NCBI GenBank assembly: GCA_016209345.1
Contig: JACQWH010000046.1
Location: forward strand, 1 to 14,784
Length of the DNA: 14,784 bases
DNA from: Candidatus Uhrbacteria bacterium
Lineage (GTDB): Bacteria; Patescibacteriota; Patescibacteriia; JACQRZ01
Direction: 5' to 3'
A program made the position numbers and the translations under genes. Positions 6,469-11,983 of this stretch are shown here, piece by piece (position 1 is the stretch's first letter; each line of letters begins with the position of its first letter). Under the pieces are notes generated by a model. The model did not search any database, was not told the origin of the DNA, and saw only the letters and a program-made list of their open reading frames with translations.

Positions 6469-6526
6469 ACTATAATCCTTCCTACTGCTGGGGTTATAGT
6501 GATTTTTAATGCTTCATTGAAAAATC
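6469..6526 (+). ncRNA. Two-hairpin RNA element upstream of the truB terminator
   Basis: Hairpin 1 pairs ACTATAATCC (6469-6478) with the bases up to 6500 (GGGGTTATAGT side), giving a 10-bp stem with one wobble. Hairpin 2 pairs GATTTTT (6501-6507) with AAAAATC (6520-6526), with ATG/CAT inside. CTGCTGGGG (6485-6493), in the loop and 3' side of hairpin 1, is a perfect complement of CCCCAGCAG (6544-6552) in the following terminator. It may therefore be an attenuator, a kissing-loop RNA or a short sRNA. A TATAAT at 6471-6476 could alternatively be a -10 box, but its -35 region is poor. The 292-bp spacer 6396-6687 has no credible gene. Confidence 0.4.
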
Positions 6527-6536
6527 AAAAGTACGG

Positions 6537-6564
6537 AAAACCGCCCCAGCAGGGCGGTTTTTTT
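6537..6564 (+). terminator. Rho-independent terminator after truB
   Basis: AAAACCGCCC (6537-6546) pairs with GGGCGGTTTT (6552-6561) around a CAGCA loop, and seven T residues (6558-6564) follow the GC stem. This is a strong intrinsic terminator for transcripts coming from truB or from the element just upstream. Confidence 0.88.
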
Positions 6565-6576
6565 GTTATCAAAAAA

Positions 6577-6653
6577 TCAATTGGGATTCTTCTCAACATA
6601 AGTATGGGTTCGATTGATCATCAGTGGATGGTCCACCCTCTTGTGCTGAGAAG
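6577..6653 (+). promoter_or_regulatory. Structured leader before the zinc-ribbon gene
   Basis: CTTCTCA (6589-6595) pairs with TGAGAAG (6647-6653) around a stretch containing the small hairpin GTGGA/TCCAC (6624-6628 and 6632-6636). TCAAT (6577-6581) can pair with ATTGA (6613-6617) as an alternative. No convincing promoter is seen. It may be a leader or a degenerate repeat. Confidence 0.3.
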
Positions 6654-6687
6654 TTCTCTCTGTTGAGTGGAAGAAGGGGAAAGACAA

Positions 6688-6882
6688 ATGTCCGGAAGAG
6701 AAATCTGCACGTGGTGCCCGACCTGTAAGACGTTGAAATACGTCATGCGGGTCACGAATTGCCCTGAATGCAAATCATTTCTCCACAGAACGACCTACGA
6801 CACTGTTCAATGCTGCGGAGGAACTCGCGGCAGGTGGAGCGTGAATGGACAGACTGTCATAGTCGATTGTCCGGGATACTAG
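6688..6882 (+). CDS. Small orphan zinc-ribbon protein
   Basis: A 64-residue protein I do not recognise. It has eight cysteines: a CPTC knuckle (10-13) with an extra Cys7, a CPEC knuckle (25-28), a CC pair (42-43) and Cys61. The two CxxC knuckles 11 residues apart look like a zinc ribbon or rubredoxin-like metal site, so nucleic-acid or protein binding is possible but not shown. The ATG at 6688 is chosen over the in-frame GTG at 6667 because AAGGGGA, a true Shine-Dalgarno sequence, ends 7 nt before it. Most genes here have none. The gene is boxed by terminator hairpins on both sides (6537-6564 and 6896-6923), so it is its own transcription unit. That isolation and its ribosome site suggest transfer from elsewhere or a high-expression orphan. 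Confidence 0.75.
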   Translation: MSGREICTWCPTCKTLKYVMRVTNCPECKSFLHRTTYDTVQCCGGTRGRWSVNGQTVIVDCPGY

Positions 6883-6895
6883 AAAAGGGAGAACC

Positions 6896-6923
6896 GAGGG
6901 GCGACCGTAAAAAGTCGCCCCTC
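6896..6923 (+). terminator. Terminator-like hairpin after the zinc-ribbon gene
   Basis: A perfect 10-bp stem, GAGGGGCGAC (6896-6905) with GTCGCCCCTC (6914-6923), and an 8-nt loop. It starts 13 nt after the stop codon. The following AATCTATTTA is only weakly T-rich, so termination efficiency is uncertain. Confidence 0.6.
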
Positions 6924-6937
6924 AATCTATTTACCCT

Positions 6938-7050
6938 GAATTACGAAACTGCCGACTTGCCTTACCATTGTCATTCCCACGATGGCCATCGCGGGAATCT
7001 ATGCTCAAATTATTCATAGACTGGATCCCGGCCTTCGCCGGGATGACAAG
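6938..7050. repeat. Repeat mosaic downstream of the GT2 gene
   Basis: Three modules in order. TGAATTACGAAACTG (6938-6952) recurs exactly at 9021-9035. A palindrome at 6973-6998 (ATTCCC..GGGAAT with CGATGG/CCATCG inside, one mismatch) follows. Then a 31-bp copy (7020-7050) of the repeat with stem ATCCCGGC/GCCGGGAT is identical to 9087-9117. The last module overlaps the 3' end of the GT2 coding region. Confidence 0.85.
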
Positions 7051-7772
7051 CAATTACGAGTTACAATCCCGTGTTTTTTTTGAATAATCTTTTTCCACTT
7101 CTCATATCGCTCAATCTGTCCGATATGAATACCAAGCCGGTGCCATGGAATACGATACATAATTTTTGGTAGCCACTTGCTTCTTCCGGCGCGCACCTCC
7201 CTGTCCAAATTTTCACCAAGAGCAAACAATACTTCGGGGATATACCATCCCTTTTTGCCGGCAAGGGCCATAGTAAGCCACACATCCCAATCCTGAAATT
7301 TTCCAATTGACGAATCAAATCCGGGGTGATCTCTTTTTCGCACAAGCGATGCCGTATTGATGAAGTTCATACATTTTAACCGCTCAACATCAAAGGGATA
7401 GCTTTTGAATAGCTTCTGCTGCCACTGAAACGAAGAGTACGCGAAAGAGCAATCAATGTGCTCCTCAAGCGCACGCAACATTTTTTCCAAGCAATCCTTT
7501 CGCAGCACAATATCTCCATCACAAACAAAAAGGTATTCCCCGTGCGAGGTAGCTATTCCCTCATTTCTGCTTATCTGGTTATCCAAATTTTTTTCATGTC
7601 TGATATAGGTAATCCGATCTAGATATGGTTTGATCACTTCGTCGGTATTATCCGTTGATCCGTCGTTGATGTAAATGACTTCGATATCCTTATAGGTTTG
7701 ATTAAAAATACCGTCTAGTGTTCGCGGCAGGACTTTCCCTTCATTGAGAGCCGGGATGATGACGGAAATCAT
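7014..7772 (-). CDS. GT2 family glycosyltransferase
   Basis: A 252-residue GT-A fold, family 2 transferase using a nucleotide-sugar donor, probably cytoplasmic and membrane-associated, in envelope glycan synthesis. Visible signals are ISVIIPALNEGKVLPRTLDG (2-21), VIYINDGSTDNTDEV (32-46), the metal-binding DGD (85-87) in FVCDGDIVL, and the acceptor-side FQDWDVWLTMAL (159-170). No membrane segment is evident. The last ten residues (SSRRRPGSSL and the preceding Leu, 242-252) are encoded by the palindromic repeat at 7020-7050, and the stop lies just beyond it, so the natural C-terminus has been replaced or extended. It is the last gene of a - strand run after the flippase and the GT4 gene, separated from the latter by 77 bp of TACGAAT repeats. 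Sugar and acceptor cannot be told. Confidence 0.9.
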   Translation of the reverse strand: MISVIIPALNEGKVLPRTLDGIFNQTYKDIEVIYINDGSTDNTDEVIKPYLDRITYIRHEKNLDNQISRNEGIATSHGEYLFVCDGDIVLRKDCLEKMLRALEEHIDCSFAYSSFQWQQKLFKSYPFDVERLKCMNFINTASLVRKRDHPGFDSSIGKFQDWDVWLTMALAGKKGWYIPEVLFALGENLDREVRAGRSKWLPKIMYRIPWHRLGIHIGQIERYEKWKKIIQKKHGIVTRNCLSSRRRPGSSL

Positions 7773-7780
7773 ACTACTCC

Positions 7781-7812
7781 TACGAATTACGAATCAATAC
7801 GAATATACGAAT
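7781..7812. repeat. Four TACGAAT heptamers
   Basis: TACGAAT occurs at 7781-7787, 7788-7794, 7798-7804 and 7806-7812, in the short gap in front of the GT2 start codon (7772). Related words (ATTACGA) occur at 6941 and 9024 in the other spacers. On the - strand this is the 5' leader of the GT2 gene. Confidence 0.7.
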
Positions 7813-7849
7813 TTGGTGCGGGGCAAGAGAGTGGGGGTTTCATACCTAT

Positions 7850-8974
7850 TCACAGAGACAGCAAATATTGCAGTTTCTCCGCTTGATGTTTCCACTGAAA
7901 ATTCTCAGCAACGCGATGCTTGCCCGCCTCGCCAAGTTTTTGAGAAAAATCGACATCAGTGAGAAGGTGAATAATCTCGCGCTGAATCGCACTGGTGTCT
8001 CGCTGCTCAACCAGGATGCCCGTCTCGCCGTCCGCAACCGCCTCAACAACACCGCTTACGCGCGTGCCGATGACCGGCTTGCCAAAACTCTGCGCTTCAA
8101 GATACACGATACCAAACCCCTCTATGTCACCCTCGATATCCTCCGGCGTCATAATAAATACGCGACACGCCGTATACCACTGCGCTATTTCCTCCGACGA
8201 TATCACGCCGGTAAACAAAACATGCTGTCCTATATTCAGCTCGGCGGTCAGCGCTTCCAGCTCCTGACGATACGGCCCGTCGCCAATAATACAATAGAAG
8301 ACATCGGGCTCCCGCGCAAGAACTCCCGGAAGCGCGCGCAGAACATAGGCATGCCCCTTCCGCTTCACCAGGCGACCAACCGTGAGAATAATCTTCATAT
8401 TCTTTACCGCGTCAGGAAGCGCAGGACTTCCTCGCGATTCCTTGAGCAATGCCGGCGTGATAGACGGGGCCGGATAGACATACTGTATCTTTTTTTCACT
8501 CACGCCATAGCCGTGAACGACCGCTGCGGTTGCCTTGCTGTTCACGACCACCCAGCTTGCCGCATGAAGGACTGCCGAACACAAAAACTTCTTTCGCTTG
8601 TGTGCGCGCGGAGCGGCAATATCAAGGCCATGCGCCGAGACGATAAAGGGAATATGAAACAGGGCTGACAGAATCCATACGACCGTTCCCGTCGGAAGAA
8701 TATGCCCGACTATAATTCGTTCAATATGGTGAGCGCGGCACGCGCTGAGAATGTGGAAAAAAAGCGGCAACCAACGAGGAAATAAAAACCGAGAAAGAAG
8801 CGCGCGGCGAATAATAGGATACGGTGCGGATAGTTCACGCTCTCCCTTTTGCAAAAGCGGCGCAAAAACAACCCACTGCGAGGACGGGAGCCGCTCGCCG
8901 ATATTCTTCCAGTATGCCGCAACCCCGCCCACGTTCGGATAAAAATCAAGAGTAACCAACAGTGTCTTTTTCAT
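7850..8974 (-). CDS. GT4 family glycosyltransferase
   Basis: A 374-residue GT-B fold transferase of family 4, retaining, as in PimB-, WcaL- or mannosyltransferase-like enzymes. The N-terminal domain shows the acceptor-side FYPNVGGVAAYWKNI (11-25) and SAHGLD (113-118). The donor domain begins ILTVGRLVKRKGHAYVLRAL (196-215) and includes IIGDGPYRQELE. The EX7E motif is EGFGIVYLE (285-293), followed by AQSFGKPVIGTRVSGVVEAV. These are the known donor-nucleotide contacts. It stands between the flippase and the GT2 gene on the same strand and likely adds a sugar to the same lipid-linked glycan. Its leader (8975-9149) holds repeats and no Shine-Dalgarno site. Confidence 0.93.
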   Translation of the reverse strand: MKKTLLVTLDFYPNVGGVAAYWKNIGERLPSSQWVVFAPLLQKGERELSAPYPIIRRALLSRFLFPRWLPLFFHILSACRAHHIERIIVGHILPTGTVVWILSALFHIPFIVSAHGLDIAAPRAHKRKKFLCSAVLHAASWVVVNSKATAAVVHGYGVSEKKIQYVYPAPSITPALLKESRGSPALPDAVKNMKIILTVGRLVKRKGHAYVLRALPGVLAREPDVFYCIIGDGPYRQELEALTAELNIGQHVLFTGVISSEEIAQWYTACRVFIMTPEDIEGDIEGFGIVYLEAQSFGKPVIGTRVSGVVEAVADGETGILVEQRDTSAIQREIIHLLTDVDFSQKLGEAGKHRVAENFQWKHQAEKLQYLLSL

Positions 8975-9020
8975 ATTTTCTTTTGCGCTTTTTCTCTGTC
9001 AAATTGATGAATAAATCCTT

Positions 9021-9117
9021 TGAATTACGAAACTGTCTTCCGGACTCCGATCCGTTATTGAAGGCCATGCGAAGAATGCTATTTCTACTGGATCCCGGCC
9101 TTCGCCGGGATGACAAG
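9021..9117. repeat. Repeat mosaic between flippase and GT4 genes
   Basis: TGAATTACGAAACTG (9021-9035) and the 31-bp palindromic repeat (9087-9117) occur in the same order and orientation as at 6938-6952 and 7020-7050, with 51 bp between them here and 67 bp there. The rest of the spacer 8975-9149 shows nothing else certain. A - strand TTGACA (9003-8998) lacks a usable -10 box. Confidence 0.85.
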
Positions 9118-9149
9118 AAGAAGACATTGCGACAATAAATTATCAATTT

Positions 9150-10592
9150 TTACTTACGTGAAAGCGCGTACGCTATTTCCCCGATATCGTGCTTTGACAG
9201 TACGCGAGTGATGATGCACAGCGCCGCATACACGCACACGCCAATAAAGAACAGCGAACCAAAAAACATGCCCTGCTGCTGAAAAACAAAAAGCACTGCG
9301 CCCATCCCCGCGGCAGACAGCGCCATTCGCGCCATTTTGCCAAGCAGCGCAGGTGCAAGCGGGCGCACAACATCGCGCGACGCCCAAACGCTTCCAAGAC
9401 AGAGGATCGCCATGGTAAGCGTCGCGGCAAACGCCGAGCCCAGGGCTGAAAAAAACGGAATGAACAAAAGGTTTGCGGCGATGCTGACGCACGCGGCAAT
9501 GCCGAAAATAAGCGTATTGACCTGCTGTCTGTTCTGTGCCGCTATCAGCGACCCGAAAGGAAAAGACAGGAAAGCAAAAAAGAGCCCTGCGGAGAGAACC
9601 TGCACTATGAGGACGGTCGGCCCATACGCAGCACCATAGAAAAACGATACGATTGCAGGCGCCGTAATGCCAATGCCAACGGCGAGCGGAAACGCTATCA
9701 ATGAGAGAAAAGTGATGGCTTTCCCAAGCGTGGGCGCAACGCGCGGCGTATCCGACATAACATACGAGCTCAGCGCCGGATACAAACTTGCGGACAGCGC
9801 CGCGGGAAGGATATTAAGCGCAAGTATCAGCTTGTTTCCGGCGCTATACCAGCCAACCGCATGCTCGCCCGCAAGACGCGTAAGAATCGCAACGTCAGCA
9901 AAGGTATATATGCGCGAGAAAATAGCCGCGCCGGCAAAGGGAAGCGCGATCATCCCAAGATACCGAATAATGCGCCAGTCCGGCAGCAGTGAAAGATGAA
10001 TGCGCGCTTTGAAGAATATCGTCCACAGTGCCGTCGCCAGATTTGCCGCGCTTCCCGCAAGTACCGCATACACCAGAGCAATAGCCGGCAACCCTACCCC
10101 AATCGCATAGAGCCCTCCGGCCATCATCACCACCACTGCTATCGTAGACCCTATCGACTCATAGAGTAAATTTCGAAATCCCCGCAAAAGAAACCAGCAT
10201 GATGTCGTCACCGTATCAATGACAGCCGCAACACCGGCAATTGCGATCATGCTCCGCAACTCTTGCGAGTATCCCAATACGAAGGGGAAAAAAATAATAA
10301 GGCCGTACACAGCCAGTCCCAAAACAATGCGAAGAAGAAACATCTGTCCAAGGTAATCGGATGCCTTTTTCGGTTCACGCGCGGTCTCCCGTGTCAACGC
10401 GGCAGAAAGGCCAAGATCAATAAACACTGAAAAAAGCGTGGCAAAGGCAATTGCCGCACTATATCGCCCCTGATCCTCAGGGCCGAACACGCGCGCAACC
10501 ATGACAAAATACGCAAGCGTAAGAAGTTTTTGCACTACGCTTGAACCGAGGGAATAGAGAGAATTTTTTGCAATGGTTCGCGGCCCAATCAT
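9150..10592 (-). CDS. Wzx-like polysaccharide flippase (MOP superfamily)
   Basis: A 480-residue integral membrane protein with about 12-14 transmembrane helices, of the polysaccharide-transport branch of the MOP exporters. These flip lipid-linked oligosaccharides across the cytoplasmic membrane. The start is typical: TIAKNSLYSLGSSVVQKLLTLA, then MVARVFGPEDQGRYSAAIAF and SVFIDLGLSAALTRETAREP with the charged first cytoplasmic loop. A second MOP half begins near KARIHLSLLPDWRIIRYLGM. It heads a - strand run with the GT4 and GT2 genes, and with the ligase-like fusion gene nearby this makes a plausible export route for a surface glycan. A promoter (10627-10599) puts transcription start almost on the ATG, so the message is probably leaderless. 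Confidence 0.93.
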   Translation of the reverse strand: MIGPRTIAKNSLYSLGSSVVQKLLTLAYFVMVARVFGPEDQGRYSAAIAFATLFSVFIDLGLSAALTRETAREPKKASDYLGQMFLLRIVLGLAVYGLIIFFPFVLGYSQELRSMIAIAGVAAVIDTVTTSCWFLLRGFRNLLYESIGSTIAVVVMMAGGLYAIGVGLPAIALVYAVLAGSAANLATALWTIFFKARIHLSLLPDWRIIRYLGMIALPFAGAAIFSRIYTFADVAILTRLAGEHAVGWYSAGNKLILALNILPAALSASLYPALSSYVMSDTPRVAPTLGKAITFLSLIAFPLAVGIGITAPAIVSFFYGAAYGPTVLIVQVLSAGLFFAFLSFPFGSLIAAQNRQQVNTLIFGIAACVSIAANLLFIPFFSALGSAFAATLTMAILCLGSVWASRDVVRPLAPALLGKMARMALSAAGMGAVLFVFQQQGMFFGSLFFIGVCVYAALCIITRVLSKHDIGEIAYALSRK

Positions 10593-10598
10593 GACTCC

Positions 10599-10627
10599 AG
10601 TGTACTGAAAATTTTAATCCTTGACAA
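10599..10627 (-). promoter_or_regulatory. Promoter of the flippase gene
   Basis: On the - strand: TTGTCA (10627-10622), a 17-bp spacer and TACACT (10604-10599). The ATG at 10592 begins 6 nt after the -10 box, which predicts a leaderless message. Its -35 box overlaps the -35 box of the + strand promoter at 10621. Confidence 0.5.
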
Positions 10628-10649
10628 TGGAAACCGTATGGTATAAGAT
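10621..10649 (+). promoter_or_regulatory. Strong promoter of an intergenic RNA
   Basis: A perfect TTGACA (10621-10626), a 17-bp spacer and TAAGAT (10644-10649). An alternative -10 is the extended TGGTATAAG (10639-10647) with a 15-bp spacer. No + strand gene follows before the terminator at 10754, so the product would be a short non-coding RNA. Confidence 0.6.
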
Positions 10650-10654
10650 ATAAA

Positions 10655-10783
10655 AGTTCTGAACATCGCCTGTCTCTCAATCACTGGGGCGGTGTTCAGA
10701 CAAAATTTTGGGGGATCTTGCATTGCGCAGATCCCCCTCCCCTTAAAAAACACCCGCTCCGGATTTTTCCGGAGCGGTTTTAT
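10655..10783 (+). ncRNA. Candidate structured non-coding RNA of about 125 nt
   Basis: Between the promoter and the terminator the sequence folds into three tandem stems. Stem 1 is 13 bp (10658-10670 with 10688-10700) with one G-U pair and a 17-nt loop. Stem 2 is a perfect 12 bp (10710-10721 with 10727-10738) with a 5-nt loop. Stem 3 is the terminator. There is no open reading frame with a ribosome site, and I do not recognise 6S, tmRNA, SRP or RNase P signatures. Ends are approximate. The alternative is that these stems are stacked terminators of the - strand rpsI transcript. Confidence 0.55.
10754..10783. terminator. Bidirectional terminator after rpsI and the ncRNA
   Basis: A perfect 10-bp stem, CCGCTCCGGA (10754-10763) with TCCGGAGCGG (10768-10777), and a TTTT loop. 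On the + strand TTTTAT follows (from 10778). On the - strand GTGTTTTTT follows (10753-10745). It therefore serves the ribosomal operon, whose last stop is at 10790, and the + strand RNA. Confidence 0.88.
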
Positions 10784-10789
10784 ATTCTC

Positions 10790-11245
10790 TTACCTCTTTG
10801 CCCACTGCGGCGCACGGCGGGCGCGTTTCAGTCCCGGTTTTTTTCGTTCCTTCACGCGTGGATCGCGTGTCACATATCCTGCACCGCGAAGGGTTTTTTT
10901 CAGTTCTCCGTCCATATCGATAAGCGCGCGAGTAATGCCGTGGCGCACCGCTTCTGCCTGTCCGCGAAATCCTCCGCCCACAACACGAGCGGATACATCG
11001 AGTTTCGAACGCATGCTTACCAGCGTCAATGGAGCGGCAACCGCATCCTGGATATCTTTCGGTTTAAAATATGCCGTGTATTCCTTCTCGTTCACAAGCA
11101 GAGACCCATTCCCCGGAGAAAGCCGAACGCGCGCAATCGCCCTCTTCCGTCTTCCAACCTTTCGCCATGTTGCGGTATCCCGTTCATCGTGTCCTGCATC
11201 TGTCTTGGGGGTTCGCGGTTTCTTGATTGTCGTTGATTCGCTCAT
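10790..11245 (-). CDS. rpsI: Ribosomal protein S9
   Basis: Small-subunit protein S9, whose C-terminal tail reaches the P-site tRNA. The 151 residues include GRRKRAIARVRLSPGNGSLL (31-50), DVSARVVGGGFRGQAEAVRHGITRAL and the ending KKPGLKRARRAPQWAKR with the invariant final KR. It is about 20 residues longer than the 130-residue E. coli protein because of a charged N-terminal extension (MSESTTIKKPRTPKTDAGHD and on). It is the last gene of the cluster. The ATG is 3 nt after the rplM stop and the terminator at 10754-10777 lies just downstream. The rplM-rpsI pair is the usual bacterial order. Confidence 0.97.
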   Translation of the reverse strand: MSESTTIKKPRTPKTDAGHDERDTATWRKVGRRKRAIARVRLSPGNGSLLVNEKEYTAYFKPKDIQDAVAAPLTLVSMRSKLDVSARVVGGGFRGQAEAVRHGITRALIDMDGELKKTLRGAGYVTRDPRVKERKKPGLKRARRAPQWAKR

Positions 11246-11248
11246 ACT

Positions 11249-11623
11249 TTAGTTGCTTATGGTCAGTCGCTTAATCATGTGTTTGCGCAGACGATTATCA
11301 GGGAGCATTTGAAATACCGCGCGATGAAGTACTTGGGAGGGGTCGTCTGCAAAAAGCGAGGACAATTTTTTTGTCTTGAGACCGCCCGGATACCCAGAGT
11401 GGCGCTGGTATACCTTCTGCGTCAATTTCTGCCCGGTAAGCTTCACTTGCGCGGCATGCGCCACCACGACGCTGTCTCCCGCATCAATATGCGGCTGAAA
11501 TGTCGGCTTATTCTTTCCGCGCAACAGTACCGCAATCTGCGTTGCAAGCCGTCCAAGCGGCCTGTCGGTAGCATTGAGTGTATGAATTTCTCTTTTGATT
11601 GGTGCTGATTTTTTTGGTGCCAT
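11249..11623 (-). CDS. rplM: Ribosomal protein L13
   Basis: Large-subunit protein L13, an early assembly protein. At 124 residues it is shorter than the 142 of E. coli, mainly at the C-terminal end. Recognisable parts are NATDRPLGRLATQIAVLLRG, the GDSVVVAHAAQVKLTGQKLT core, the YQRHSGYPGGLKTKKLSSLF segment (matching YHHTGYPGGLK) and the end MLPDNRLRKHMIKRLTI (matching MLPKNRLGR..LKVY). It begins 3 nt after the rplQ stop within TAACGTATG and ends 3 nt before the rpsI ATG. No Shine-Dalgarno sequence is visible, so coupling by re-initiation is likely. Confidence 0.96.
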   Translation of the reverse strand: MAPKKSAPIKREIHTLNATDRPLGRLATQIAVLLRGKNKPTFQPHIDAGDSVVVAHAAQVKLTGQKLTQKVYQRHSGYPGGLKTKKLSSLFADDPSQVLHRAVFQMLPDNRLRKHMIKRLTISN

Positions 11624-11626
11624 ACG

Positions 11627-11980
11627 TTATTTCACAAACTCTATTACCGCCATCCGCGCGCCATCCCCCTGCCGCGGTGCTGTCTTTGTAATACGCAAGT
11701 ATCCTCCCGCGCGTTGTGTATAGCGCGGACCCAGCTCCTCCAGAATCTTTTTCACTGCCGTTTCCGTGGGAAGAACGCGCAACAACGCGCGGCGAGCGGT
11801 AAGAGTATTTGTCCTTCCTTTCGTAATCAAGCGCTCAACATACGGCCGCAACACCTTTGCTTTCGCTTCAGTGGTGCGTATTTTTTCATACGCGACCAAC
11901 TGGAGCGCAAGATTTTTCAACAACGCGCGGCGCGGTCCCGCCTTTCGATCCAATGTTTTTTTCTGTACTCTGTGTCTCAT
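11627..11980 (-). CDS. rplQ: Ribosomal protein L17
   Basis: Large-subunit protein L17, located near the peptide exit tunnel. The 117 residues begin MRHRVQKKTLDRKAGPRRAL, then KNLALQLVAYEKIRTTEAKAKVLRPYVERLITKGR and end GGYLRITKTAPRQGDGARMAVIEFV, the standard L17 pattern, at near the usual core length. It follows rpoA as in nearly all bacteria, with 3 nt between stop and start. AGGAGGA at the very end of rpoA gives it the one strong Shine-Dalgarno site in the cluster. Confidence 0.97.
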   Translation of the reverse strand: MRHRVQKKTLDRKAGPRRALLKNLALQLVAYEKIRTTEAKAKVLRPYVERLITKGRTNTLTARRALLRVLPTETAVKKILEELGPRYTQRAGGYLRITKTAPRQGDGARMAVIEFVK

Positions 11981-11983
11981 ACG

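Noticed and set aside
6540..6549. ACCGCCCCAG is perfectly complementary to CTGGGGCGGT at 10684-10693 in the candidate ncRNA, suggesting an RNA-RNA contact.
   Set aside because: Ten GC-rich bases within stems in a 15-kb window can arise by chance and there is no support for a regulatory link.
6604..6622. GGGTTCGATTGAT looks like a tRNA T-loop.
   Set aside because: The flanks do not pair as a T stem, and no acceptor, D or anticodon arm can be built around it.
7868..8668. A + strand open frame of 266 codons.
   Set aside because: It lies opposite the GT4 gene, whose motifs are clear on the other strand.
8946..9146. A 66-codon - strand frame containing SSRRRPGSS.
   Set aside because: The peptide comes from the intergenic repeat at 9087-9117 and the frame overlaps the GT4 start; it is not a credible gene.
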